Below are positions 10,616 through 21,474 of a stretch of 64,000 nt of DNA, piece by piece. Source of the DNA: Gigaspora margarita (taxonomy: Eukaryota; Glomeromycota; Glomeromycetes; Diversisporales; Gigasporaceae); the NCBI GenBank assembly GCA_009809945.1, contig WTPW01000664.1:27945-91944 (forward strand), written 5' to 3'. Position 1 is the first letter of the stretch. Every line of letters begins with the position of its first letter. The translations under genes and the position numbers were made by a program. The notes under the pieces were generated by a model that worked only from the letters and a program-made list of their open reading frames with translations, had not been told where the DNA came from and did not search any database.

Positions 10616-11216
10616 AAATTAACAAAATTTTCATGTCTCAAATTGTCAATTGTTTGTAATTCGCTTATAAATTGCTTATGAAACCGTTTATGAAACCAGA
10701 TAATAATTATAATAACATTGTATTTAATTACAACATTCCATCAAAAATTTTCGCCATATATGAGTCATTTTATTTACTGTAAATTCCTAGTCAGAAGAAT
10801 ACTTTGGAGTGTAATACTCTATTAACTGCTCTAGACCCAGCATAAAATTTACCCACCGTTTACAAGATCATTAACTGGGTTACAACCTGGCTTGGTTAAC
10901 CCGGTTTTAAGAATTGATCAATCTAAATATATATAATTAAGAGTATTCTCAAGTATCGAACTAAATGCGATTTGAAATAATGTGAAATAATTTTACAGTA
11001 CTATAGCTCCTGCTAACCAGGATGACTAACTCTAACCCTAACGCCGATGCATTCCGACCATGAATTTTGGGATTGCCGAATACATCATTAGTCCTGCCCA
11101 AATATAATTTCTATCTCTACAGATTATTACCAAATTAACATTTTGTATGACGATAAATTTTTAAATTCAGATCAAAATTTTTTTTTTTTCTATTTTTTTT
11201 TTTGAGAAAAAGTAAA
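10616..11216. other. Upstream region of the eS21 gene
   Basis: There is no gene here. The last 120 bases before the eS21 start are pyrimidine-rich on the plus strand (C/T tracts at 11176-11203), a common feature of fungal ribosomal-protein promoters. GACTAACTCTAACCCTAACG at 11024-11043 resembles a degenerate telomere-type repeat, which in fungal ribosomal-protein promoters can be a regulatory box; that role is inference. Confidence 0.4.
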
Positions 11217-11730
11217 ATGCAGAACGAACAAGGTTCTCAGTTTGATCTTTATCCACCGAGNAAATGGTTAGCACATTATATTTTCAAAGTCTTGAATACA
11301 TATACTTGAAATAGTTATCGAAAATGTTTTTGGTAACAAAAGTACTAATTATGTTCAATACAGCTCCGCGACCAACCGTCTAATCACTGCAAAAGACCAT
11401 GCGTCCGTTCAGATCAATGTTGGAGAGGTTGACGAGAAAGGTCGCTTCACTAATACTTATACAACCTATGCTTTATGCGGTTTCATTCGTTGTTCGGGAG
11501 AATCTGATGATTCCTTAAATCGGTTGGCTACAAAAGACGGCTGTGAGTTTTGCATTTTTTTTTTGAATTATTGTTTCTAAAAAACTTTACTAACAGCAGG
11601 CCTTATTTTTTTTTTTTTTATCAATAGTTCTAAAGAAGTAAGAGTTACTTGCATATTTGAATATTATTATTTTCAAATTATATGCTTACATTATTTTTTT
11701 TTTTTCAGTGTTTGGACATACCAACGTTAA
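11217..11730 (+). CDS. RPS21: Ribosomal protein eS21 (small subunit)
   Basis: Four exons join to an 86-residue protein: 11217-11266, 11364-11542, a 10-nt micro-exon 11628-11637, and 11709-11730 including the TAA stop. Fungal eS21 is 87 residues, so the length fits. Diagnostic stretches are [46 protein letters not shown] and the C-terminal LKNVWTYQR. The last is recovered only if the micro-exon is used. All introns are GT-AG, with T-rich 3' ends in introns 2 and 3. eS21 sits on the body of the 40S subunit and takes part in late 20S pre-rRNA processing. The gene occurs in copy A only; copy B of the duplication lacks it. One base (11261) is N in an Arg codon. Identification is very secure; the micro-exon is inferred from frame and family match. 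Confidence 0.95.
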
Positions 11731-13081
11731 AAAATAATAATTGATCAGATCATCATGGACCTCGGACCTTTATGGCGATTCGNTTCTTTTTAGCATCAAT
11801 CATTGTAGCTTAATTGAGGACGATACTAGATGTTTGTAATAAAGCATTCGAGAATATGTAAAACAAAAATTAATTGAATGTTTAATGCATATATAATTTA
11901 ACAAAATAACAGAATTAAATCGAAAGAAAAATTATTAGTGCATTTTATAAATAGGTAGTAATAATTTAAAAGTTGNATTCTAAGGTACTAAAATGTATAT
12001 TTAACATCGTTTGGATATTTATCAAGTGTTATATTGTTATTGTTATATTGTTATATATACGGTATATATGTTATTATAACATTTTTCTAATTTTTTTAAT
12101 ACCCTTGCACGATTTCTATTGGATTACACTTACACTTACACGGGCATGATGTCGCGCAAAAGGTTTTTTGCATCAAAGGAAAAATCATAAAAATATACAA
12201 ATTCCCATCAGCCATATATCCTTACTTACGTTATTAGTCGAAAAGTTTATTATTTACGATTCGAAATTTTATTTTGGATGTGAANNNNNNNNNNNNNNNN
12301 NNNNNNNNNNNNNNNNNNNNNNNNNNNNNNNNNNNNNNNNNNNNNNNNNNNNNNNNNNNNNNNNNNNNNNNNNNNNNNNNNNNNNNNNNNNNNNNNNNNN
12401 NNNNNNNNNNNNNNNNNNNNNNNNNNNNNNNNNNNNNNNNNNNNNNNNNNNNNNNNNNNNNNNNNNNNNNNNNNNNNNNNNNNNNNNNNNNNNNNNNNNN
12501 NNNNNNNNNNNNNNNNNNNNNNNNNNNNNNNNNNNNNNNNNNNNNNNNNNNNNNNNNNNNNNNNNNNNNNNNNNNNNNNNNNNNNNNNNNNNNNNNNNNN
12601 NNNNNNNNNNNNNNNNNNNNNNNNNNNNNNNNNNNNNNNNNNNNNNNNNNNNNNNNNNNNNNNNNNNNNNNNNNNNNNNNNNNNNNNNNNNNNNNNNNNN
12701 NNNNNNNNNNNNNNNNNNNTACATATTAGATATAATTATTAAACCTAACATATCACTTTTATTCAACATATCCTGTCTAGTCGTTAAATTCATTCTTAGA
12801 CTCTTAATTTTCTTAATTTCAAAATGAAAATAACGAAATTTAATAATTTATAACAATGATTTAACAAATTTGATTGGTTTTTGAGTTATTATTCCAAATG
12901 AAACAGAAATCTAGATTCCCCAAACCCCAAAGTATGTAGTAATGTCGTCATAATTCAAAAAAAAGGTTTGGGTCGCAACCCTAGGTAATACCATTCAACG
13001 AACCTAGCCCATGCTAGATAACGTTTTCAAATTTACAGTTATTTGATATATTAAAAGACAATTTGTGGAACGAATAGAGAA
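11731..13081. other. Region between convergent genes, with an assembly gap
   Basis: It contains a 435-base run of N (12285-12719). The long open frames reported across it on both strands are artefacts of the Ns. Isolated Ns also occur at 11783 and 11976. No gene is visible in the readable flanks. Confidence 0.6.
12285..12719. other. Assembly gap (N)
   Basis: 435 consecutive undetermined bases between the eS21 gene and the Mim2-like exon. The missing sequence cannot be inferred from copy B, which lacks this whole segment. Confidence 0.99.
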
Positions 13082-13377
13082 TTAATAATTACCCCAGAAA
13101 GAAAACTTTCGACCTAGCCACCGTCCTATGAAAGGGAGTATAAATACGACGAGGATCTGCTGGGTTTGTTCAAGTAATTCTTCCCAATCTTCGTCAGTCA
13201 CGTCAGAAGCTACATCGTCCTGAGTATTTGGTGTTTGAGGGGATATTTCAGAGTCTTCTGAAGGTGGTATATAATTTGAACCAAATCGGGAGTGCTCAGG
13301 CAGATTACTTATATAAGCTTCGTCAAGATAACCAACGTTATCCGTTGGAATTGGTGGAGTCGGTGCTTCGGTTGACG
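13082..13377 (-). CDS. Probable Mim2-like mitochondrial outer-membrane protein, 3' exon
   Basis: On the minus strand an AG acceptor (13379-13378) opens a 98-codon frame to a TAA at 13084-13082. The first part is rich in Pro, Ser, Asp and Glu and includes SEISPQTPNTQDD. It then reads DEDWEELLEQTQQ, directly followed by one membrane segment and a basic tail, ILVVFILPFIGRWLGRK then FSFWGNY. An acidic cytosolic part, a WEE motif, and one helix ending in PF(I/V)G.(W/F)LGR(K/R) is what I recall for fungal Mim2, a subunit of the MIM complex that inserts helical proteins into the mitochondrial outer membrane. The family call is from memory and unverified. The 5' exon or exons must lie at higher coordinates, but I could not find them. 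Copy B joins elsewhere 6 bases beyond this exon (13383) and so cannot encode the protein. Confidence 0.5.
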
Positions 13378-13382
13378 CTAGT

Positions 13383-14485
13383 TATAGAACAATGCTTATT
13401 ATCTGGTTTTATCATAATGAGACGCATAGCGATAACGATAAGCAACATTAAAAGGACCATTACACAATTTGATTTCCACACGTAATTATTAAGATAATCC
13501 AATGTCGAAGTAGTTGTTATACTACTCGACTAAGTAACACGACATAGTAATTGTCCATAAACAACATTCTGAAGATGAGTACCAAACTGGTGTACTAGAG
13601 TGTTTATAATATTATTGCAATACGTAAAACAAGTTGTTGATGTTATACATTGTTTATAAATTGTTTTTTATAAATTATGCTTCCTTTCGTACCGACCATT
13701 CTTTTTGAGAAGTTTTTGTCAAAATGAAAAATCGACCATGTCTATTAATAACATAAGGAATCTGATTTATCCAAATGAATAGGTAACGTTAAATACAGTA
13801 TAATATTTAATTATTATAGGAAATTTGAGCTTCTTGTGATTAAATCTGTAATGAATTTTGTAATAATTTAATAATTATTTTTTACCCAGTATTTACGCTT
13901 ATGTATTATTACCAATTAAAATTATAACGAATGATTATTACATATTACGATTTCCAATGTAATTTGGAGAGTAAACTCAAAACTTTGTTGATCAGATTGA
14001 TTTTTGCATACATCATAATTCTTTACTTATTATTACTTATTACGCTAAAAATGATAAGAAACAATTAAAAATAATACTGTAATAAGTAAAATAAGTAATA
14101 ATATTTTACTAACTTTGCCCATCTCTAGTTCTCAAGCATCTCCTCAATGGATCGGATGCAAATTTTTATTAGTCGAAATTGAATAAATTAACCAATTCGA
14201 TGAACGAATCGGCGAGATGCAAACCATTATAAAGGTCACATTTACATAATTTAACGATTCAATTATGCATGTTTTTAAAAATTGAATCCGGTGTCTAAGA
14301 GAAAGTTTGGCTTTTCTTGGTGTCGCTCATATATTAAAAAAAAAACTTCGAATAGACTAAAATATAATAAAAATTCGTATGTACTAGTACCAAAATTTTT
14401 ATTTTTTTTAACGTATGTACGTTCTATCAAAATTTTGCACATCTATACATATTTGTACTATCGTAATACCTATCTTTATTTATAT
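13383..14485 (+). repeat. Segmental duplication block A4 (partner 52309-53395)
   Basis: About 1.1 kb colinear with 52309-53395, from CATAATGAGACGCATA through GTTGTTGATGTTATACATTG, CAATGTAATTTGGAGAGTAA and AACGAATCGGCGAGATG to ATACCTATCTTTATT. Differences are point changes and small indels. No conserved open frame is shared by the two copies, so I do not call a gene here, although undetected 5' exons of the Mim2-like gene could lie in it. Confidence 0.85.
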
Positions 14486-14487
14486 TA

Positions 14488-14926
14488 GGGTGTCCAGGAT
14501 TATGCGATGCGATATTATGCGCATAATTTGCTATTTTTCGCATCGCATATGCTTCGCATAAACAAGCAAAAAAAAGCATAAATCACGTGAATAAAAGTTG
14601 ATTGGTTGTTGGGAATATGTTAACTTCATCCGGCAAGCTTTAAATTTGTAATTTAGGTGACAGAGTGATGATAGAATGTAGGTCCCGAAAAGTTCCGATG
14701 TGGAAAATGAATGAACTTAAATTACGAGCATAGTTGGAGCAAAATTTTTGGTGAACGTCCGAAAAAATCCGAAAAACAGAACTAAAAGAATTAATTACAT
14801 ATAATAAAAATCGCATAATCGACCTAATTGATCGCATAATTTTAAATTTATTTCGCATCCATCGCATAATCAACCTCAGTTCGGCCGCATAATTTACCTC
14901 ATCGCATCGCATAATCCTGGACACCC
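14488..14926. mobile_element. TA-flanked MITE with GGGTGTCCAGGATTATGCGA ends
   Basis: The 26-bp terminal repeats start GGGTGTCCAGGATTATGCGA and are perfectly inverted at the other end, bordered by TA. Copy B carries the undisturbed site at about 53395 (CTTTATTACTATATATTATGC), so this is an insertion into copy A after the duplication. The interior is full of GCGATGCGA/CGCATAAT motifs in both orientations. Ends and TA target suggest the Tc1/mariner class. The frame on the minus strand (14640-14924) only translates the repeat. Confidence 0.85.
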
Positions 14927-15052
14927 TAATTTATATATTATGCTAAATAATTAATAGTTATTGTTCATGTGATATGTTCATGTGATATGATCATGTAAAT
15001 TTTATGCCTTGCATAAAATGACATCATCATTTATGCAAAATGTCACGACCAA

Positions 15053-15180
15053 TATTGGTCATACGAAATAACAGGAAATTTTTTTCATCGGAGTTAATGT
15101 CACCCACGTGCTGCGTAGCAGCACGTGGCGTGACATTAACTCCGATGAAAAAAACGTCCTGTTATTCGTATGACCAATAT
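15053..15180. repeat. Perfect-type palindrome with CACGTGCTGC core
   Basis: ATTGGTCATACGAA..AACAGG pairs with CCTGTTATTCGTATGACCAAT. Inward, CATCGGAGTTAATGTCAC pairs with GTGACATTAACTCCGATG, and the centre is CCACGTGCTGC / GCAGCACGTGG around 15117. A palindrome with the same CACGTGCTGC-type centre lies at 20163-20297, on the other side of the MULE, so the two may be paired parts of that element's ends. Confidence 0.75.
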
Positions 15181-15675
15181 CTTATAGCAATTCTTCAATG
15201 TGTGCCAGGTTGGTGGCGCATGAGCCACAAGTCCGTGTGAATTTCTAAATCAATACGAATTTATGATCGTTGCCAATACGCAACGATAACAATATCAATA
15301 CCATAATTTCATATTTATTTAACGTTAAAAAAGAGTTAAATTACAATTATTAAATTTTAAAAGCATTAAAACTCTTGTATGATAAAAAATATTGAAACAG
15401 CAGATTATGAAAGTAGAAATTTGTTGAAATAATGTATTTTTAAATTTTTTATTATTATTTTTTTTTATTATTATTATTTTTTTTAAATGCAGTAAATAAT
15501 CAATTTAATTGATTATTTGAAATATTTTTGGCCAGATTATGCTCTTTCTTATTGTACTTCCTTTTTTTTCCGACTTGGAATTGTCTGAGGATCAAGATTT
15601 TCTTTACTTGTTCTTGCTTTAGTATGCAACTTTCGTCTAGTGCCAGAACTTTCAGAATTGCGACATTTGGTAGAT

Positions 15676-18110
15676 TCAACCTGAACGCAGATCATAGCAC
15701 CACATTACTATTGTAAAGAGAAGAGGATAGCCATGCGAATGATATTGCTTTTGACGCATGATACCGTCTGGTAAATGTGTCCAATCAGCACGAAACTGCG
15801 AACTACCATTTTGATAATCATTTCTAATTTCTTCCAGAAAAGCATTAAGCGTAGTATTGTCTATTTTTTCATTCATTTGGTTTAATTCATTTTAAAGAAT
15901 AATATAGTTAACTTTTATATTACTTTAATATTTATGATTTAAAGTAAATACTGACCTCTGCTCATGATTTGAAGATTCTGATAAATGCATATCAGATGTT
16001 TCTACTTGTGGATGTTCTTGTATAGTAAAAATAGATTCTGTACGCAATGAGGCATAAAAAGAATTGTTCTTTACAACTTGACCTAATAAATTAATATAAA
16101 ATTTCTTAGTTGTTGTATTTATTGCGTTATTGTGCTATTTTAAATTATATTTATCTTACCAAGTGCAATATATGTAAAGAATATACGGTCATTAGGAGTT
16201 AGTGATGGAAAAAAGTTCAAAATTCGAATATGAAACTTCATTGCGACAGCACACTGATGCTTACAGGGCGCTCCATTCATGCCAACTGGACATGTACATG
16301 TTCCAATTTCGCTATTAACGATATAAAAAAGATTGGTTTGGCTCGTGCTTAATATAGAAAATTCATTTTCTACGCTAGTTTGTTGAATAAAGTTCACGTC
16401 TACTGCCTCCCAACAGGGACATAAAAATCGTTTTGTAACTCAAAAATGATCCGAACGTTTATGTGCAAAGCTAAGCAATCATCATCGATAAAAATTTTCC
16501 ATATTTAATATTATATACTGAAACACTTGCACGGGATTATATGCTTGTATTCTCGCGAAAACAATATCTTTCAGTACTCTGAAGCCACGCTCAACATAAT
16601 TGTTAGTATTATTTTCATGAATAAGCAAATTAGTACGAAATACAAGAGCCAAGAAACAGCAACGACCCCACAAAAGCTCAAAGTGCCTTTGTAATAATGG
16701 ATATAAATGATAAAATTCATGCTTAAATTCATGATAATACTGATACATTTTTAAAAAATTGGGTGCATAGAGAATTTTTTCATTTTATTCATTACAGATA
16801 TTCGATCTTCTTTAAGAATATGATGTTTTAAATTATGAACCTATCTCCAAAAGGCCTGCAAGACATGAAACATGCATAATAAACGAATTCCCTGCACCTA
16901 ACAGAGTTCTAACGCATTACGTTCAGCGCTTGAATCGTTAGTAAGTATAACTGCTGGTCCAATTTGCGGTCCACGTCCGTAAAATGCATAAGGTAAAAGG
17001 ATCGTTTTTAGTAAGTTTAACTGAAATTATTTACAGTATTTATTAGTTATTGGTTATATTCAATGAATTTATTTAAAAAAAAAGGTATATTGTGTTATAT
17101 TAATTACCGCCTTCTCTAAAGTGACTTCAGATTCATCTGATGTTACTAGGTAGGGCACTGATAGTGCAACTTGTATAAAGTAAGGTTATAGAAGTATTTA
17201 GCGGGTCAAATGAAGCAGATGAATCGACGTAGTATAACTCGCCTGCTTGCTGAATCTTCTCATGTCCCGGCACATTAGCCACTTACAATGCAAAGAATAA
17301 ATGCTTTTCCGGTATACACATCATATTCTTGTAATGCCGCTTTACCATTTCCTGAATTATTGTACTCATTAACTAATTCTTTTAAATGATTAAACATTTC
17401 TGTACCGTTACGATTTCCTAATGTAGCTTTGCGGTAGTGATAAAACAGTTTAGATACATAATTATAGTCTGGATTGGTAGATCGGTCTGCAAGTAATTCA
17501 AGTAATTCATTATCGCTTGTGGCACGAAGATGAAGCTCATCTTCATAAGAGTAAAGTGCTAATGCGGGGGAATATCCATCATTAAACAATTTTAAATATT
17601 TTTCTCGCACATCATCATTTACGCGCCTAAAACTTAATGATTCTGCTGAATCAATTATATGGTTATGGATAAATTTAATATTAATTTCCAACAGATGATC
17701 TAGTTCAAGATGGCATCTTTCTAGCCGCAAATGAATGATTGCATTGCAGTTTACATTTCGTGCCTGGAGTGATTGTGGATTTTTGGTTTCACGACTGCCT
17801 TTTTTTTTAACTTCATTACTATGAGCACAATGCCTCTTTTCTCGAAAGAGCACACGACTCCTCTTTACATTGTAACCTTTGGTTTGTGGCATTGTGGTTT
17901 TTGAGTATGATTCAAAGGCTTTGAACCATTCTTGTGCCATTTCTTTACTATCGACGTTCACGAATCCATCCAGTTCAAATTGCAGCATTTCAAAGTTTTC
18001 AGCGGTTCGATATGATGGCAATTCATTGAAGTTTTTTAATATATACATGTATAATTTAGGAAGCACTAACTTTAAGGGATCTGGCAAATCATCCCAGATA
18101 TGTATCTAAA
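15676..18110 (-). pseudogene. MULE transposase, broken
   Basis: Segments of a Mutator-like transposase run in order on the minus strand. First comes a WRKY/FAR1-type zinc-binding region (about 17850-17660) with NCNAI and FIHNH. The DDE core follows: first Asp in YYVDSSASFD (near 17215), second Asp in VILTNDSSAERNAL (near 16935), then CMFHVLQAFWR (near 16870) and Glu in TNNYVERGFRVLKD (near 16600). A SWIM finger CTCPVGMNGAPCKH (16305-16255) precedes a C-terminal part ending at 15676. An intron with GT..CAG ends fits about 17105-17020. It is inactive: a frameshift follows SCTISALP (near 17150), stops fall inside ALELC* and AFWR* (near 16905 and 16845), and another frame break occurs near 16755. 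The family excises and inserts DNA and usually makes 9-11 bp target duplications. Confidence 0.85.
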
Positions 18111-18300
18111 GTAATTGAAAATATATATATATATATATATATTTTCGATTAAAATATTTTGTAAAGTAATTTGTTCGCTTCTCATAAATATAAATATAAC
18201 GATAATTTGATAATTTTCTCCTTACGAACTTCTGTGATCTCCATAAATATAAATGATCGAAAGGACGTAGACAATGTACCGATTTGGTTAAATTTGTAAG

Positions 18301-18435
18301 CAAAAAAAGAATAAACTGGTTGAAAGAACACTTTATATTATTTGCAAATGAAAAAGGAAAAGAACTTTATATAGTTTGTAAGCGAAAAAGGAATAAACTG
18401 GTTAAAAAGAACTTTATATTATTTATATTAAAAAA
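18301..18435. repeat. Short tandem repeat, unit about 45 bp
   Basis: GAATAAACTGGTT(G/A)AA(A)GAAC and CTTTATATTATTTG recur three times head-to-tail. The 99-codon plus-strand frame (18284-18583) spanning it is repetitive, Lys-rich and not credited as a gene. Confidence 0.6.
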
Positions 18436-18489
18436 AATAGTATATGTACTTGACTCAAATTTATTGAGTCATTTGTACGTACGATTTAA

Positions 18490-19895
18490 GGGTAGAGGGA
18501 TGTCGATCATTTTACATATTATTTTCGTGGTACAAGAGAAAATCATATGTTTCAAAAAATACGCCCCTGATAAAAATTCTTAAGGTTACGATTAACCCTT
18601 GTCAAAATTTCGTGGCATGTAAATTAAAATCTCTATTTATAGTAGGGAAATTTCTAGAAGCAATTTCATTTTAAAAAAATATACTTGTATATGCAGTAAA
18701 ACTTTTCTGGATGAACCCGAAATTTTCTGGGTTACCCTGAAAGTTCCCTTAAAATTTCTGGGTAGCTTATCCAATCATATTTTTTTTTTTTTTTTTTTTT
18801 TTATCGTTTACCTTTAGAAAAATTTCTGTTTAACACTTTTGGGTAAGTGGGCTATAGTTTCAATAAATGTAACTGTTTTTTTAATTTTTTTTTCATTTCT
18901 GCTATTGTTTTCATTTTATTTTGAAGTTTATTCTATAGAACGGCTCTTGGGCAGAATCCAAGAACTAGAAAGCTATACTAAATCAAGAGAAAATCAATCA
19001 CTAAATTTGAAGTTTCTAGAACAATGCCTTTGGTGACAGTAATTTGGGTCTTAGCTTCGTCATAATGTAAACAGTACCATCCAAAAATATAGTTAAGGTT
19101 TGGGTTAAAGTTAGAGTTAGGGTTGGTTTGTAGGTTTATTTTTTTTTAGCCTTTCTTTATCATTCTATTTTTTTTGTTGGCGGTAGCATTTGCTTTTTGG
19201 TATAGCATCTAGAAACTTTTTATTTGTATAGGTAGAATCATATAGTATAAATATTCAAATAAAAAAAAACTTTTTTATTAGGCCATATAAAGTTAATTAA
19301 TTGTTTAATAAAAATTTTTATACATTTTTGATATTGATAACTTGAATAAAAAGCTTTACTAAATTTAGCATGACCCAACTAAAGATGCTACTCAAGATAA
19401 TTTGTACATCAAAACCGCTACAACCTCTACCAGAGTTTCTCTGGTTTCGCTTTATTTAGACATAGTTTCAGGTTCCACATTACAAAACTGTTCTAAAGAA
19501 TAAACTTTGATAAAAAAAAAAAAAAAAAACTAAAAAAAACAACATACTAATAACCCAGCCAAAGGTGCTATTCAAAGTAACTTGCACATCAAAGCCACCA
19601 CGAGCCTTCACCAGAGGTCTCTTTGGCTTCACTCTATTCGGTATAGTTTACTATTTTTAGATTCCACCGAGCCGTCCTAAAGAAACTCTAATGAAATAGT
19701 AATCACTAAAAAAAAAATGGTAGCAAAAAGAAAAAAAGAAACGCTAAAAGAAAAAATGAAAAAAAATTAGAAAAGTGTAAAAAAAAAAAAAAAAAAGTTA
19801 TAAGTACGTATCATAGAAAATTCAATTTCCATATACCTTACACAAAAAAAATACCATCGATTTCATATTAAAAATGATTGACATACTCTCTACCC
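18490..19895. mobile_element. TTAA-flanked element, GGGTAGAGGGATG ends
   Basis: The left end GGGTAGAGGGATGTCGATCA and the right end TGATTGACATACTCTCTACCC are inverted and both bordered by TTAA (18486-18489 and 19896-19899). Two other copies (21475-22772 and 24291-24797) have the same ends and TTAA borders. TTAA targets are the mark of piggyBac, so this may be a non-autonomous piggyBac-like family, though no transposase is present. Inside, a direct repeat pair (about 19375-19490 and 19555-19670) carries AC(C)CA..AAAG.TGCTA and ACATCAAA(A/G)CC. A poly-T run lies at 18781-18802. Confidence 0.65.
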
Positions 19896-20162
19896 TTAAG
19901 CGTAGCGGTAGAGCTGAGTTACTGATCTGGCTGTGGCTTGTACGCCACCAATCTGGTATACATTGAAGAATTGTATACTTATTAGGTAACTTATGATGAT
20001 AGTTTGCCTAATACAAGTAAGTTATTTGACAAACTCATATGATTATGAAATAATTTCTTACTGTTATTTTTTTATGTATTATTACATAATCATGTTTATT
20101 CAAATTTAAAACTCAACAGGCAACTCCCTACCAATCAATGATCATAAATTGTCAGATAACAC

Positions 20163-20297
20163 CATTATTGCAAATTTTTGATAACAGTAAATTGGCTCAA
20201 CCGGCAAATGATTGGCTGACACGTGCTGCTTTGCGGCACGTAATCATTTGCCCGGTTGAACAAATTTACCATTATTCAAAAATTTTTGCCCAATAAT
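20163..20297. repeat. Palindrome with CACGTGCTGC-type core
   Basis: ATTATTG.AAATTTTTGATAA at the left pairs with TTATTCAAAAATTTTTGCC at the right. Inward, CAACCGGCAAATGATT pairs with AATCATTTGCCCGGTTG, and the centre is CACGTGCTGCTTTGCGGCACGT. It shares its centre with the palindrome at 15053-15180. Confidence 0.7.
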
Positions 20298-20306
20298 GTA
20301 TACTTA

Positions 20307-20674
20307 GTGGTGTCCAAAAAAATTTGCATGCACATGACTTTTTTGTGGCGCAAACCAATTGAATTTTAGGATTAGGTGTAATGTAAAAATCGCGCTTTTT
20401 ATGATTTTTCATAAAAAATCACTAATAACTATAAAGTTTGTCTATGAAATCGTCTACTGTGCTTTGACAAAAAAAATTCCTTGCAAAATTTTGGTATCAG
20501 TAGCACTCTAACCAAGCGTCTAATCCAAACCCTAACCACTTGATTTATTACTTTAATTCTTTCGCTTTATTCGATTGTTTGATTGTTTTGATTTTCACAT
20601 TACACCTGATCTCAAAATTTGATTGGTTTGTGGCACAAAAAAGTCACGTGCGTGCAAAATTTTTTGGACACCAC
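20307..20674. mobile_element. Tc1/mariner-like MITE
   Basis: GTGGTGTCCAAAAAAATTTG with GCATGCACATGACTTTTTTG (left) is inverted at the right as CAAAAAAGTCACGTGCGTGC and AAAATTTTTTGGACACCAC. TA lies on each side (20305-20306 and 20675-20676). Arms are about 65 bp. The ends resemble those of 2215-3105. No ORF. Confidence 0.8.
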
Positions 20675-20676
20675 TA

Positions 20677-21221
20677 ACCAGAGACCTGTAAAAATTTTTT
20701 GTATTATACAAAATCTTTATTTGCATTATTGCAAAAATTTGTATTAATTTGTAATAAGATATTAACTTTATATTAATTTGCAATTTGTTTCAGAAAACAT
20801 CAAAAATTTACTCAAAAATTTTGTTCTAACCTTGCTCGTCTTTTATGTTCATTTATTTTCTCTTTCAGAAACTTAATTTAGTACACTATCTGACATTATT
20901 TGCCAATCAAATTTATAGAATATACACGTGAATTTTATCCTTAGAAATTTGTTTTAATTTGCATAATCAATCTAAATTTGCATTAATTTGTATTAATTTA
21001 TATACAAATTTTACGGGTTTCTGCCATTAACTTACTAGCCTAATACAGTAACAATTTTATTATTCGGCAACTATATAGTTTATGCTGAATAAATTTATTT
21101 TGTAAACGAATCATAGTAAGCTGCCGGATAAATTTTAATATTTTTAAAATAACATAATTCTTAACTTTGTTTTTTTAATATAGTTTTAAAAAAATTTTTA
21201 AACATATAATATATTTAGGCC
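20677..21221. other. Spacer; last 90 bases are duplication block A5
   Basis: 21131-21221 aligns with 53405-53471 in copy B. The rest has no recognised gene; scattered TTTGCATTAATTTGTATTAA motifs form a short degenerate repeat at 20710-21010. Confidence 0.5.
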
Positions 21222-21474
21222 ATACAAATAAAATTAATTGTTTCTCGTAACATATAAAGGTTAAAGTACACCTGGGACCCGGTTGTTATTGTATAAGTAT
21301 AAAAAAATGATATATAAAATTTTTTATGGATGTTCAACACTACAACGATCTACTAATCAAATTGTTAGGATATAAGAGGTCCAATCTATAGATATCGATG
21401 CTTTTTCTACAAATCATTATTACTGCCAGCACAAATTTTAGGACTCCAGATAATTATAAAAAAGTCCGGTTTAA

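Larger units (their letters stand above)
15183..19975 (-). mobile_element. MULE (Mutator-like) element with inverted ends
   Basis: CAATTCTTCAATGTGTGCCA near 15188 followed by GGTTGGTGGCGCATGAGCCAC (to 15229) is matched inverted at 19928-19970 (GTGGCTTGTACGCCACC, then ACATTGAAGAATTG). A broken MULE transposase lies between on the minus strand, and a TTAA-type element is nested next to the right end. The exact outer borders and target duplication are unclear, because each end also abuts a palindrome (15053-15180 and 20163-20297) that may be part of the terminal structure. Confidence 0.6.

Noticed and set aside
12168-12827. Long open frames on both strands (up to 219 codons)
   Set aside because: They run through 435 Ns read as X and have no support in the readable flanks.
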